DNA of 64,000 bases, taken from Rhodobacteraceae bacterium UBA6197 (GTDB lineage Bacteria > Pseudomonadota > Alphaproteobacteria > Rhodobacterales > Rhodobacteraceae). The position numbers were made by a program, and so were the translations under genes. Positions 8,699 through 16,990 of this stretch are shown in pieces. Where the stretch lies: contig DISZ01000019.1 in assembly GCA_002422085.1 (NCBI GenBank), positions 199,351-263,350 on the forward strand, read 5' to 3'. Within the stretch, counting starts at the first letter, position 1. Every line of letters begins with the position of its first letter. The notes under the pieces were generated by a model. That model saw only the letters and a program-made list of their open reading frames with translations, searched no databases and was not told the origin of the DNA.

Positions 8699-10372
8699 AT
8701 GGCGGACGCAGCCGTTCACAGCCATGGTGAACATGACACGCGCGGGTTCTTTACCCGCTGGTTCATGTCCACCAACCACAAGGACATCGGAATTCTCTAT
8801 CTGTTCACCGCAGGCACCGTTGGCCTGATTTCGGTGCTGTTCACCGTATTCATGCGAATGGAGCTGATGGAGCCGGGGGTGCAATACATGTGCGCCGAGG
8901 GGGCCCGCTTCATCGCGGATGCCAGCACGGAGTGCACGCCAAACGGCCACCTGTGGAACGTGATGATTACCTATCATGGCGTCCTGATGATGTTCTTTGT
9001 TGTGATTCCGGCGCTGTTCGGCGGTTTCGGCAACTATTTCATGCCGCTGCATATCGGCGCGCCGGATATGGCATTCCCGCGGATGAACAACCTCAGCTAC
9101 TGGCTCTATGTCGCCGGCACCAGCCTTGGCATCGCGTCGCTGCTGGCGCCGGGGGGCAATGGCCAGATGGGTTCGGGCGTGGGCTGGGTGCTTTACCCGC
9201 CGCTGTCGACCTCGGAAGGCGGGATCTCGATGGATCTGGCGATCTTCGCGGTGCACCTGTCGGGCGCCTCGTCGATTCTGGGGGCGATCAACATGATCAC
9301 CACCTTCCTCAACATGCGCGCACCGGGCATGACCCTGCACAAGGTGCCGCTGTTTGGCTGGTCGATCTTCGTGACCTCATGGCTGATCCTGTTGTCGTTG
9401 CCTGTTCTTGCGGGCGCGATCACCATGCTGTTGATGGACCGCAATTTCGGAACGACCTTCTTCCAGCCTGACGGGGGCGGCGACCCGATCCTCTACCAAC
9501 ACATCCTGTGGTTCTTTGGCCACCCCGAGGTCTATATCATCATCCTGCCGGGATTCGGGATCATCAGCCACGTCATCGCGACCTTTTCCAGAAAGCCGAT
9601 CTTCGGCTATCTGCCGATGGTCTATGCGATGGTCGCCATCGGGGTGCTGGGCTTTGTGGTCTGGGCGCATCACATGTACACCGTGGGCCTGAGCCTGACC
9701 CAGCAAAGCTACTTCATGCTGGCCACGATGGTGATTGCCGTGCCGACAGGGGTAAAGGTGTTCAGTTGGCTTGCCACGATGTGGGGCGGCTCGATCGAGT
9801 TCAAGACGCCGATGCTGTTTGCCTTCGGCTTCCTGTTCCTGTTCACCGTCGGTGGCGTCACCGGCGTGGTGCTGGCGCAGGCGCCGCTTGACCGGGTCTA
9901 TCACGACACCTACTACGTCGTCGCCCACTTCCACTATGTGATGTCGCTGGGCGCGGTCTTTGCAATCTTCGCCGGGGTCTATTTCTGGATCGGCAAGATG
10001 TCGGGTCGGCAATATCCGGAATGGGCGGGCAAGCTGCACTTCGCGATGATGTTCGTCGGTTCGAACCTGACATTCTTCCCGCAACACTTCCTCGGGCGCC
10101 AAGGCATGCCGCGCCGCTACATCGACTATCCCGAGGCCTTTGCCTTCTGGAACTACATCTCGTCGATCGGCGCCTTCATCAGCTTTGCGTCCTTCGTGTT
10201 CTTTCTTGGCATCGTGTTCTACACCCTGCGCTATGGCCAACGCGTCACCCAGAACAACTACTGGAACGAATACGCCGACACGCTGGAATGGACCCTGCCC
10301 TGCCCGCCGCCCGAACACACCTTCGAGCAGCTTCCCAAGCGCGAAGACTGGGACCATGCTCACGCCCACTAG
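8699..10372 (+). CDS. ctaD: cytochrome c oxidase (aa3-type) subunit I
   Basis: 557-aa catalytic subunit with twelve membrane helices. Haem and copper ligands are present: H in ITYHGVLMMFF, the GHPEVY motif with the Glu of the D-channel and the cross-linked His-Tyr, HHMYTVGL for CuB, and HFHYVMS for the a/a3 ligands. The K-channel Lys is in PTGVKVFSW and the D-channel entry in APDMAFPRMNN. The sequence matches Rhodobacter sphaeroides CtaD almost throughout. Only subunit I is here; subunits II and III must be elsewhere, which is usual in this family. Confidence 0.97.
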   Translation: MADAAVHSHGEHDTRGFFTRWFMSTNHKDIGILYLFTAGTVGLISVLFTVFMRMELMEPGVQYMCAEGARFIADASTECTPNGHLWNVMITYHGVLMMFFVVIPALFGGFGNYFMPLHIGAPDMAFPRMNNLSYWLYVAGTSLGIASLLAPGGNGQMGSGVGWVLYPPLSTSEGGISMDLAIFAVHLSGASSILGAINMITTFLNMRAPGMTLHKVPLFGWSIFVTSWLILLSLPVLAGAITMLLMDRNFGTTFFQPDGGGDPILYQHILWFFGHPEVYIIILPGFGIISHVIATFSRKPIFGYLPMVYAMVAIGVLGFVVWAHHMYTVGLSLTQQSYFMLATMVIAVPTGVKVFSWLATMWGGSIEFKTPMLFAFGFLFLFTVGGVTGVVLAQAPLDRVYHDTYYVVAHFHYVMSLGAVFAIFAGVYFWIGKMSGRQYPEWAGKLHFAMMFVGSNLTFFPQHFLGRQGMPRRYIDYPEAFAFWNYISSIGAFISFASFVFFLGIVFYTLRYGQRVTQNNYWNEYADTLEWTLPCPPPEHTFEQLPKREDWDHAHAH

Positions 10373-10385
10373 GCAAGGTAGGACA

Positions 10386-10979
10386 ATGCCTTACGAATGG
10401 GTCACGCATCCCGACACGGCCCCGGAGAATTCCGGGGCCGTTTGCGCATCCCCATCCGATACGCCACCCCCGCCCATGGCCGAGCTGCACGCCTGGCCCT
10501 ACCGCTCCTTGCCGCGCAAGGGTTTTGTCATCACCATCGCCTTGCTGGGCACGTTGCTGGCGCTGCCGTTGCTGGCACTTCTGGGCACAGTGCTGTTGTG
10601 GGGGATGCTGCCGTTTCTGGCGGCGACGGTGGCGGGCGTCTGGTGGGGACTTGCCCACAGCTACCGCAGCGGCACGGCGCTCGAGGTGCTCAGAATCTGG
10701 CCCGACCATGCCGATCTGACCCGACACGACCCGCGTCAGCCACCGCGCCTGTGGCAGGCCAATCCCTACTGGACGACGGTCACCTTGCATGAAACCGACG
10801 GCCCTGTACCCGCTTATCTGACGCTGGGCGGCGGGCCGCGCCGGGTCGAACTGGGCGCTTTCCTGACTCCCGCCGAACGACGCGTCCTGCGAGACGAGCT
10901 GAACGCGGCCCTGGCCGCCGCCCGCGCCAAGGCCCCTGCGCCCGGTCACACTTTTCCCGGCCAGCCCGCCGCCGACTAG
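10386..10979 (+). CDS. DUF2244 integral membrane protein
   Basis: 197 aa, starting 13 bp after the ctaD stop. The N-terminal PYRSLPRKGF precedes two adjacent hydrophobic helices (VITIALLGTLLALPLLALLGTVLLW and LPFLAATVAGVWWGLAH). The soluble tail has the DUF2244 pattern W-x2-NPYWTTVTLHE and GAFLTPAERRVLRDEL. The function of this family is unknown. Its place directly behind the oxidase gene suggests a role in respiratory-chain assembly, which is inference from position only. I took the ATG at 10386 over longer in-frame starts that overlap ctaD. Confidence 0.8.
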   Translation: MPYEWVTHPDTAPENSGAVCASPSDTPPPPMAELHAWPYRSLPRKGFVITIALLGTLLALPLLALLGTVLLWGMLPFLAATVAGVWWGLAHSYRSGTALEVLRIWPDHADLTRHDPRQPPRLWQANPYWTTVTLHETDGPVPAYLTLGGGPRRVELGAFLTPAERRVLRDELNAALAAARAKAPAPGHTFPGQPAAD

Positions 10980-11003
10980 GCATCCGCAGGCACGCCCGCT
11001 TTC

Positions 11004-11035
11004 AGCTTCTTTTTGGCAAAAATACTCATGCCCGG
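11004..11035 (+). repeat. dispersed intergenic repeat, type B copy 1
   Basis: Contains CTTCTTTTTGGCAAAAATAC followed by a diverged tail. It stands 25 bp past the DUF2244 stop. The rest of the ~280-bp gap to 11260 shows no gene. Confidence 0.7.
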
Positions 11036-11260
11036 CCGACCAGCCGCACCACACCGGGGCAAAAAACCGCGCGGCAAAACCGGCGGGGCGACGGCAACGC
11101 CCAGCTACGGTCTTTGGCGCCGATCAACCTGTGCCGATAAATCTGTGTGGCCCGGTCCGAGTGGCCCCGTGTGTGCGGCACCACCTGCGCTGACGGGTCT
11201 GCGAGGCCCAGACCGCGCGGTCCAGTCCGCGCAACTCGGAATTGCCCGGACCAGAAGCGC

Positions 11261-11719
11261 TTAACTCAACCGGGCCTTGACCGCCGGTCCAACCGCGCCA
11301 AAATCCATCTGTCCGGTGTATTTGCTTTTCAATTCGGCCATGACGCGGCCCATATCGCGAATGCTGCTCGCGCCGATCAGCGCAATTGCGGCATCCACCG
11401 CCGCGGCCACCTCGTCTGGCGACAACTGCCGCGGCAGGAATTCCTCGATCACCTTGACCTCGGCCAGTTCCTTTTCGGCCAGTTCCAGCCGCCCGCCCTC
11501 TTCATAGGCACGGGCCGATTCCTGACGCTGTTTGACCATCTTGCCCATGATCCCCAAAATCTCGGGGTCGCCGACGGTGCCGCCTTCAGCCTCGCCACGC
11601 ATGGCGATTTCACGATCCTTGATGGCGGCGTTGATCAGACGCAAGGTCGAAAGCCTCTCGACCTGTTTCGACTTCATCGCCTCTTTCAGAGCCTGAGAGA
11701 TCCGGTCGCGCATGTCCAT
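11261..11719 (-). CDS. GatB/YqeY domain-containing protein
   Basis: 152-aa protein whose whole length is a YqeY domain, related to the tail domain of amidotransferase subunit GatB. Typical text includes LKEAMKSKQVERLSTLRLI, EFLPRQLS and MGRVMAELKSKY. It may modulate tRNA-dependent amidation, but the role of free-standing YqeY proteins is not settled. The start at 11719 (MDMRDR) has a GAGGAC site in front. The longer frame adds 19 unlikely residues. It is divergent from carA, a common arrangement in this group. Confidence 0.88.
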   Translation of the reverse strand: MDMRDRISQALKEAMKSKQVERLSTLRLINAAIKDREIAMRGEAEGGTVGDPEILGIMGKMVKQRQESARAYEEGGRLELAEKELAEVKVIEEFLPRQLSPDEVAAAVDAAIALIGASSIRDMGRVMAELKSKYTGQMDFGAVGPAVKARLS

Positions 11720-11898
11720 GGTTTCGTCCTCTTTGACCCCAAGGCCCGCACAATAGCCTGAACCGCGCCAAGGCACAAGTCACCTAACACACTGAAAACA
11801 TTACGAAACACAAGAATGACTCTGGCCAGCCTTGGGCCTTGACCCGCGCCCCCCCTCCCCGTAGGTTCCAGCAGATTTTGCCTTGGGAGAGTCGCGCC

Positions 11899-13062
11899 AT
11901 GCCCGCAATCCATCCGACATCGGAAAAACCGACCGCGCTGATTGCACTGGCGGATGGTTCGTTGTTTTACGGCTACGGTTTTGGCGCAACCGGCGAGACG
12001 GTGGCAGAACTGGTCTTCAACACCGCGATGACGGGCTATCAAGAAATCATGACCGATCCGTCCTACGCCGGGCAGGTCGTGACCTTTACCTTCCCGCATA
12101 TCGGCAATGTCGGCGTGACCGACGAAGATGACGAGGCCATGCAGCCCGTCGCCGCCGGGATGGTGGTCAAATGGGACCCGACCGAGCCCTCGAACTGGCG
12201 CGCCAGTGGTGATCTGGTGGCGTGGCTGGAAAAGCGGGGCCGGATCGGGATTGGTGGCATCGACACCCGGCGCCTGACCCGCGCGATCCGTCAACAAGGC
12301 GCGCCGCACGTCGCCTTGGCGCACAATCCGGCGGGCGACTTCGATGTCGCGGCTCTGGTGAAAAAAGCGCGCGGCTGGAAGGGGCTGGTCGGGCTTGATC
12401 TGGCGAAAGAGGTCAGTTGCGCGCAAAGCTATCGTTGGGACGAACAGCGTTGGGCCTGGCCCGAGGGCTATACCAGACGCGCGGGCGCCGGCCTGCGTGT
12501 TGTGGCCATCGACTATGGTGCAAAACGCAACATCCTGCGCTGTCTGGCGTCGGCGGGCTGCGAAGTGACGGTGCTTCCCGCCACCGCGACGGCCGAAGAG
12601 GTGCTGGCGCTCGACCCCGAAGGAGTGTTCCTGTCGAATGGTCCGGGCGATCCGGCAGCCACCGGCGCCTATGCCGTGCCGATGATTCAGGGCGTGCTGG
12701 CGGCTGATCTGCCGGTATTCGGTATTTGCCTTGGGCATCAGATGCTTGCACTTGCTTTGGGGGGCAAGACGGTCAAGATGAACCATGGCCACCACGGCGC
12801 CAACCACCCGGTCAAGGATGTCGAGTCCGGCAAGGTCGAGATCACCTCGATGAACCATGGTTTTGCGGTCGATAGCCAGACCCTGCCGCAGGGCGTGCTT
12901 GAGACCCATATCTCGCTGTTTGACGGGTCGAACTGCGGCATCCGCATGGCGGACCGGCCGGTCTTTTCGGTGCAACACCACCCCGAAGCCAGCCCCGGGC
13001 CGCAAGACAGCTTTTATCTGTTCGAGCGTTTTGCCGCCTCGATGCAGGCGCGGCGCGGTTAA
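11899..13062 (+). CDS. carA: carbamoyl-phosphate synthase small subunit
   Basis: 387-aa glutamine amidotransferase subunit supplying ammonia to CarB for arginine and pyrimidine synthesis. The N-terminal CPSase domain has ALADGSLFYGYGFGA, ELVFNTAMTGYQEI and GGIDTRRLTRAIR. The class I glutaminase domain has the nucleophile Cys in FGICLGHQ and the His-x-Glu pair in QHHPEASPG. The start at 11899 (MPAIHP) removes 20 upstream residues foreign to the family. The large subunit carB is not in this window. Confidence 0.96.
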   Translation: MPAIHPTSEKPTALIALADGSLFYGYGFGATGETVAELVFNTAMTGYQEIMTDPSYAGQVVTFTFPHIGNVGVTDEDDEAMQPVAAGMVVKWDPTEPSNWRASGDLVAWLEKRGRIGIGGIDTRRLTRAIRQQGAPHVALAHNPAGDFDVAALVKKARGWKGLVGLDLAKEVSCAQSYRWDEQRWAWPEGYTRRAGAGLRVVAIDYGAKRNILRCLASAGCEVTVLPATATAEEVLALDPEGVFLSNGPGDPAATGAYAVPMIQGVLAADLPVFGICLGHQMLALALGGKTVKMNHGHHGANHPVKDVESGKVEITSMNHGFAVDSQTLPQGVLETHISLFDGSNCGIRMADRPVFSVQHHPEASPGPQDSFYLFERFAASMQARRG

Positions 13063-13116
13063 TTTCGCGGCCAACCGCTTTGCGGCCCGAAATTGCCGCC
13101 AAGATACCCTGATCTG

Positions 13117-13132
13117 TTAACCATGCATTAAC
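13117..13132 (+). promoter_or_regulatory. CtrA binding site upstream of the glycosyltransferase
   Basis: TTAACCATGCATTAAC fits the CtrA consensus TTAA-N7-TTAAC without mismatch. It lies 45 bp before the start codon at 13178, so CtrA is likely to act at the promoter of the glycosyltransferase gene. TTAA pairs are rare in DNA this rich in GC, which strengthens the call. Confidence 0.7.
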
Positions 13133-13177
13133 CATGCGTCGGGAAGGTAAGACATCGCGTCTTGCCAGAATGGTCAC

Positions 13178-15160
13178 ATGCCCGCCCCAATTCCGCTTCG
13201 CTTCATTCACCGCGACCGGGCCGCCACCGTGGTGGCGCCCGTAGCTCCGCCGCGGCTGGTGGCGTCGCGCCCGGCGCGGGTGCCGCTGGGGCAGATCCTG
13301 CTGGAAAGCGGCGCGATTTCCCCCGGGGATCTGCTGAAGGCGCTGGCGCTGCGCGACCGGCAAGAGGTCCGTCTGGGCGATATCCTGCTGGCGCATGGCT
13401 GGGTATCGGATCGCGATCTGATGGCAGCGCTGGCCAAACAATGGGGTGCGGCGCTGGTCGATCTGCTGGCCGAACGCCCGGATCCGCGGCTGATCGACCA
13501 GATCGGCGCGGAAACCTGCCTGACCCAATCCATGGTGCCCTGGCGTCGGGTTGGCGGCACAACGGTGATCGCCACCGCGCGGCCAGAGGATTTTCATCGC
13601 CTTTGCCGCAACCTGCCGCAGGAACTGGGGCCCTATGCGATGGTTCTGGCCCCCGAACGCGACATCCACGCCGCGCTTTTGGGGCGACGCCAAACTGCGC
13701 TGATCCGCAAGGCCGAGGCCCGCGTTCGCGCCGACGAAAGCTGCCGCACCCGCGATGCGGGCCGGCTGTCGCGACTGGCCTTTGGGGCCATGGGGCTGAC
13801 GGCGGCAGGGTTGATGGCGGCGCCGACGCTGGTCTTTGCACTGCTGTTTGGCTGGGCCGTGCTGACGTTGGTTTTGGGAACCGGTCTCAAACTCGCGGCC
13901 TTCTGCGCCGAGATGATCGCCCAAAAGCGGCTGAAGCGGCAGATTCCGGCGCCCTCGCCTGCCATCGCACGGCTGCCGATCGTGTCGATCATGGTGCCCA
14001 TGTTCAAGGAACGCGACATTGCCGCGCGTCTGGTGCGTCGTCTGTCACGGCTGAGCTATCCGCGCGAATTGCTGGATATCTTGCTGGTCGTCGAGGAAGA
14101 GGATGCGACCACCCGAGCCGCCCTCGCCGCTGCCCGTCTGCCCCGCTGGATGCGGGTAGTGACGGTGCCTGCGGGCCCGATCAAGACCAAACCGCGCGCG
14201 CTGAACTTTGCGCTGAGCTTTTGCCGGGGCAGCATCATCGGCGTCTATGATGCCGAGGACGCACCCGAGCCGGACCAGATCCATACCGTGGTGCGCCGGT
14301 TTCACGAACGCGGCCCCGAGGTTGCCTGCCTGCAAGGGATTCTGGATTACTACAACCCACGCACCAACTGGTTGTCGCGCTGTTTCACCATCGAATATGC
14401 CGCCTGGTTTCGGGCGATGCTGCCGGGGTTGGCGCGGCTTGGGCTGGTGGTGCCGCTGGGCGGCACGACGCTGTTTTTCCGGCGCGCCGCGCTGGAGCAT
14501 CTGGGCGGTTGGGATGCCCACAACGTGACCGAGGATGCCGATCTCGGTATCCGCCTTGCCCGCTATGGCTACCGCACCGAGCTGGTTGCCACCGTCACCG
14601 GCGAAGAGGCCAATTGCCGGGCGCTGCCCTGGGTGCGGCAACGCTCGCGCTGGCTCAAGGGCTATGCGATGACCTGGGGGGTGCATATGCGCAACCCGGT
14701 GAAGCTTTGGCGCGACCTTGGCGCGTGGCGGTTCTTTGGTTTTCAGGTGCTGTTTCTGGGGTCATTGTCGCAATATCTGCTGGCCCCGGTGCTGTGGTCA
14801 TTCTGGGCCATTGCGCTGGGATTCTGGCACCCGATTCAAGCGGTGCTACCCCCTGCGGCGCTGCATCTGCTGGGCGGCGCCTTCATTGTGACAGAGCTGG
14901 TCAATATCGTGGTCGGGCTTTGGGCCGTGCGCGGACGCGAACACCGGCATCTGATGGCTTGGGTTCCGACATTGCATTTCTACTTTCCATTGGGCGCGCT
15001 GGCCGGATGGAAGGCGATTTACGAGGTGATCGTGCTACCTTTCTATTGGGACAAGACCACCCATGGCGTCTTTGACGTTCCGCCCTCTGGGGCGGGGGTG
15101 ATCGCGACGGCAGTCACCAGCCCGCTTGTTCCCGCCGCGATACCGGCGCGCGCGACCTAA
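13178..15160 (+). CDS. family 2 glycosyltransferase fused to an N-terminal MshEN/GspE_N domain
   Basis: 660-aa membrane protein. Residues ~35-165 resemble the N-terminal domain of type II secretion/MshE ATPases (PLGQILLESGAISPGDLLKAL, LGDILLAHGWVSDRDLMAAL). In MshE this domain binds cyclic di-GMP. Two helices (~195-240) lead to a GT-A domain. Its processive-type motifs are DAEDAP, TEDADLGIRL and QRSRWLKG (the D, D and Q-x2-RW set). Four or five C-terminal helices (~510-640) follow. The likely product is an exported polysaccharide or glycan built at the inner membrane, perhaps switched by cyclic di-GMP. A CtrA box precedes the gene. No partner polysaccharide genes are adjacent. Confidence 0.82.
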   Translation: MPAPIPLRFIHRDRAATVVAPVAPPRLVASRPARVPLGQILLESGAISPGDLLKALALRDRQEVRLGDILLAHGWVSDRDLMAALAKQWGAALVDLLAERPDPRLIDQIGAETCLTQSMVPWRRVGGTTVIATARPEDFHRLCRNLPQELGPYAMVLAPERDIHAALLGRRQTALIRKAEARVRADESCRTRDAGRLSRLAFGAMGLTAAGLMAAPTLVFALLFGWAVLTLVLGTGLKLAAFCAEMIAQKRLKRQIPAPSPAIARLPIVSIMVPMFKERDIAARLVRRLSRLSYPRELLDILLVVEEEDATTRAALAAARLPRWMRVVTVPAGPIKTKPRALNFALSFCRGSIIGVYDAEDAPEPDQIHTVVRRFHERGPEVACLQGILDYYNPRTNWLSRCFTIEYAAWFRAMLPGLARLGLVVPLGGTTLFFRRAALEHLGGWDAHNVTEDADLGIRLARYGYRTELVATVTGEEANCRALPWVRQRSRWLKGYAMTWGVHMRNPVKLWRDLGAWRFFGFQVLFLGSLSQYLLAPVLWSFWAIALGFWHPIQAVLPPAALHLLGGAFIVTELVNIVVGLWAVRGREHRHLMAWVPTLHFYFPLGALAGWKAIYEVIVLPFYWDKTTHGVFDVPPSGAGVIATAVTSPLVPAAIPARAT

Positions 15161-15795
15161 CCCTTGCTCTTGTCAATACCGCCGGCATCCAGCTTCAGCC
15201 GGGTCTCGAAGGCCTTCGATATATGCACCCTCAGGGCCGCTTGCGCCGCGTCGGCATCGCCCGCGCTGATCGCATCGACAATCGCCTGATGCTCTGCCAG
15301 CGCGGTTTCGCCGCGCCCATCGACGGCCAGCGAGGTGGTTGCCAAAAGTGCCATCGAGCGGTGCACAAGTTCAAGCTGTTGCACCAGATAGCGGTTGTGC
15401 GAGGCCAGATGGATCTGTTTGTGAAACCGCCGATTGGCGCGGCTGAGCGCCTCGGGGTCGGAGATATGAGTGCGGTCCTCGGCGACCATATCGCGCAGCA
15501 CACGGATCTCTTCGGGAGCCGCGTGTTTTGCGGCCAGACGGGCCGCAAGGGCCTCCAGTTCGGCCCGCACAACGTAAAGCTCGGCCAATTGGTTGTGATC
15601 CAGCGAGGCGACGATCAGGCTGCGCCCGTCGCGGGCCAGCATCGACTGGGTCTCCAACCGCTGCAACGCCTCGCGCACCGGGGTGCGCGACACGCCCAGA
15701 CGCTCGGCCAGCTCGGATTCCACCAGACGGTCGCCGGGCCGGTAAATACCATTGTCGATCGCTTCAAGGATCAGCATATAGGCGTCTTTTTGCAT
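15157..15795 (-). CDS. GntR-family transcriptional regulator (FadR subgroup)
   Basis: 212 aa. A winged helix at residues 1-70 (GDRLVESELAERLGVSRTPVREALQRLE) is followed by an FCD ligand domain. The domain has the metal-binding type residues D/H/H/H in VRAELEALAARLAA, NRRFHKQIHLASHNRYL and EHQAIVDAI. It is convergent with the glycosyltransferase (4-bp overlap of the ends) and divergent from a HAD phosphatase. I started at ATG 15795 (MQKDAY). A much longer frame continues upstream but only as an antisense shadow of the phosphatase gene. The effector is unknown. Confidence 0.88.
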   Translation of the reverse strand: MQKDAYMLILEAIDNGIYRPGDRLVESELAERLGVSRTPVREALQRLETQSMLARDGRSLIVASLDHNQLAELYVVRAELEALAARLAAKHAAPEEIRVLRDMVAEDRTHISDPEALSRANRRFHKQIHLASHNRYLVQQLELVHRSMALLATTSLAVDGRGETALAEHQAIVDAISAGDADAAQAALRVHISKAFETRLKLDAGGIDKSKG

Positions 15796-15918
15796 CGGAT
15801 CCCTCTCCAGCTTCGGGCGAAACCCTAAGCCGCCGCCGACCCGAAGGGCAAGCCGAAAGCCGTCCGAACCGCCACAACAGCCGTTGCCGCCACCCTGCCA
15901 TGGCGCTAATGTGGCGCG

Positions 15919-16566
15919 ATGCCGGCACAGCACTTCACTCATGTCACCGATTGGGTCTTTGACCTCGACAATACGCTTTACCCACCCGAGGCGCGGTTGT
16001 TCGATCAGATCGAAGTCCGCATGACCGCTTTCGTGATGCAGGCCTTGGGCGTGGACCGCGCCCATGCCGACCATTTGCGCCAGCATTACTGGGCGCTTTA
16101 TGGCACAACGCTGGCCGGGCTGATGCATGAACACGATCTGGACCCAGCCCCCTATCTGATTGATGTGCACAACATTTCCCTGACGCATCTGACCCCGGAC
16201 CCGGCCTTGCGCGCCGGCATTGCCGCGCTGCCCGGTCAAAAGATCGTCTATACCAACGGCTCGGCGCCCTATGCCGAACGGGTGCTTGAGGCGCGCGGCC
16301 TTGCCGGGCTGTTCAATGGGGTCTACGGCGTCGAACATGCCGCCTTCCGGCCAAAGCCCGAACGCGCCGCCTTTGAAACCGTTTTCGCCCGCGCCGGCGT
16401 CACCCCCGAACGCGCCGCGATGTTCGAGGACGATCCGCGCAATCTGGCCGCACCCTTTGCGATGGGGATGCGCACCGTTCATGTCGCCCCCGCCCCGGCC
16501 CCGGCTGAGCATATCGAGCACCACACCCCCGACCTTGCCGCGTTTCTGGCCAGGTTGCGGGCCTAG
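15919..16566 (+). CDS. pyrimidine 5'-nucleotidase, HAD superfamily
   Basis: 215 aa. HAD motif I is DLDNTLYPP with both catalytic aspartates, motif II is VYTNGSAPYA, motif III is the Lys in FRPKPE, and motif IV is FEDDPRN. The LYPP and KPE context is that of the SDT1/PHM8-like pyrimidine nucleotidases, which dephosphorylate UMP or CMP. It probably serves nucleotide salvage. It is transcribed divergently from the GntR gene with ~120 bp between. Confidence 0.88.
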   Translation: MPAQHFTHVTDWVFDLDNTLYPPEARLFDQIEVRMTAFVMQALGVDRAHADHLRQHYWALYGTTLAGLMHEHDLDPAPYLIDVHNISLTHLTPDPALRAGIAALPGQKIVYTNGSAPYAERVLEARGLAGLFNGVYGVEHAAFRPKPERAAFETVFARAGVTPERAAMFEDDPRNLAAPFAMGMRTVHVAPAPAPAEHIEHHTPDLAAFLARLRA

Positions 16567-16607
16567 GCGGCGGGTCTTTGCGCGCCACGCCGCCGGGTCC
16601 GCCAAAA

Positions 16608-16622
16608 TGTCGCACTGCGACA
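16608..16622. promoter_or_regulatory. perfect palindrome upstream of the small membrane protein
   Basis: TGTCGCA, a single C, then TGCGACA, ~64 bp before the ATG at 16686. It is an operator-like site for an unidentified dimeric regulator. Confidence 0.45.
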
Positions 16623-16685
16623 ATTTGCCCATTTCGGGATACACTCCCCCCCGATATCAGAAGCCAGCTATCAGGGAGATAGCGC

Positions 16686-16922
16686 ATGGGAGACCCGGAT
16701 ATGACCGTTACCACCGCCATGGGCGAGGCCAGCAAGACCGTAGCCCACGCTGCCGCCGACAATGCCAAGGCCACCAAGTTCATGTTCCTCCTCGCGCTGG
16801 TGATCGTGCTTGTCGTGGCGATTTCCGTCCTGCTGTTCGGCCTTGTCGGGCTGATCCTGTCGGGCGTTGCAGCCACCGCATTTTGCATGCTGCTGCTGGT
16901 GCTGATGACCGCAGGCGGCTGA
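16686..16922 (+). CDS. small membrane protein, function unknown
   Basis: 78 aa. A hydrophilic, Ala/Thr-rich N-terminus of ~28 residues leads to two close hydrophobic segments (FMFLLALVIVLVVAISVLLF and LVGLILSGVAATAFCMLLLV). A GGGAGATAGCGC stretch before the ATG may serve as ribosome binding site. I do not recognise the family. The gene is supported by its membrane-protein composition, a palindromic site upstream and a clean gap on both sides. Confidence 0.55.
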   Translation: MGDPDMTVTTAMGEASKTVAHAAADNAKATKFMFLLALVIVLVVAISVLLFGLVGLILSGVAATAFCMLLLVLMTAGG

Positions 16923-16990
16923 TCCGCGCCTTTCGGACCCTTGGACTGCAGACCTTGGCGCGCTAGACAGGTGCTGAAGGAGTGCCTGCC

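Noticed and set aside
15796..16644. N-terminal extension of the GntR gene to 495 aa
   Set aside because: The extra 283 codons run antisense through the HAD nucleotidase gene and show no domain; the regulator is complete from 15795.
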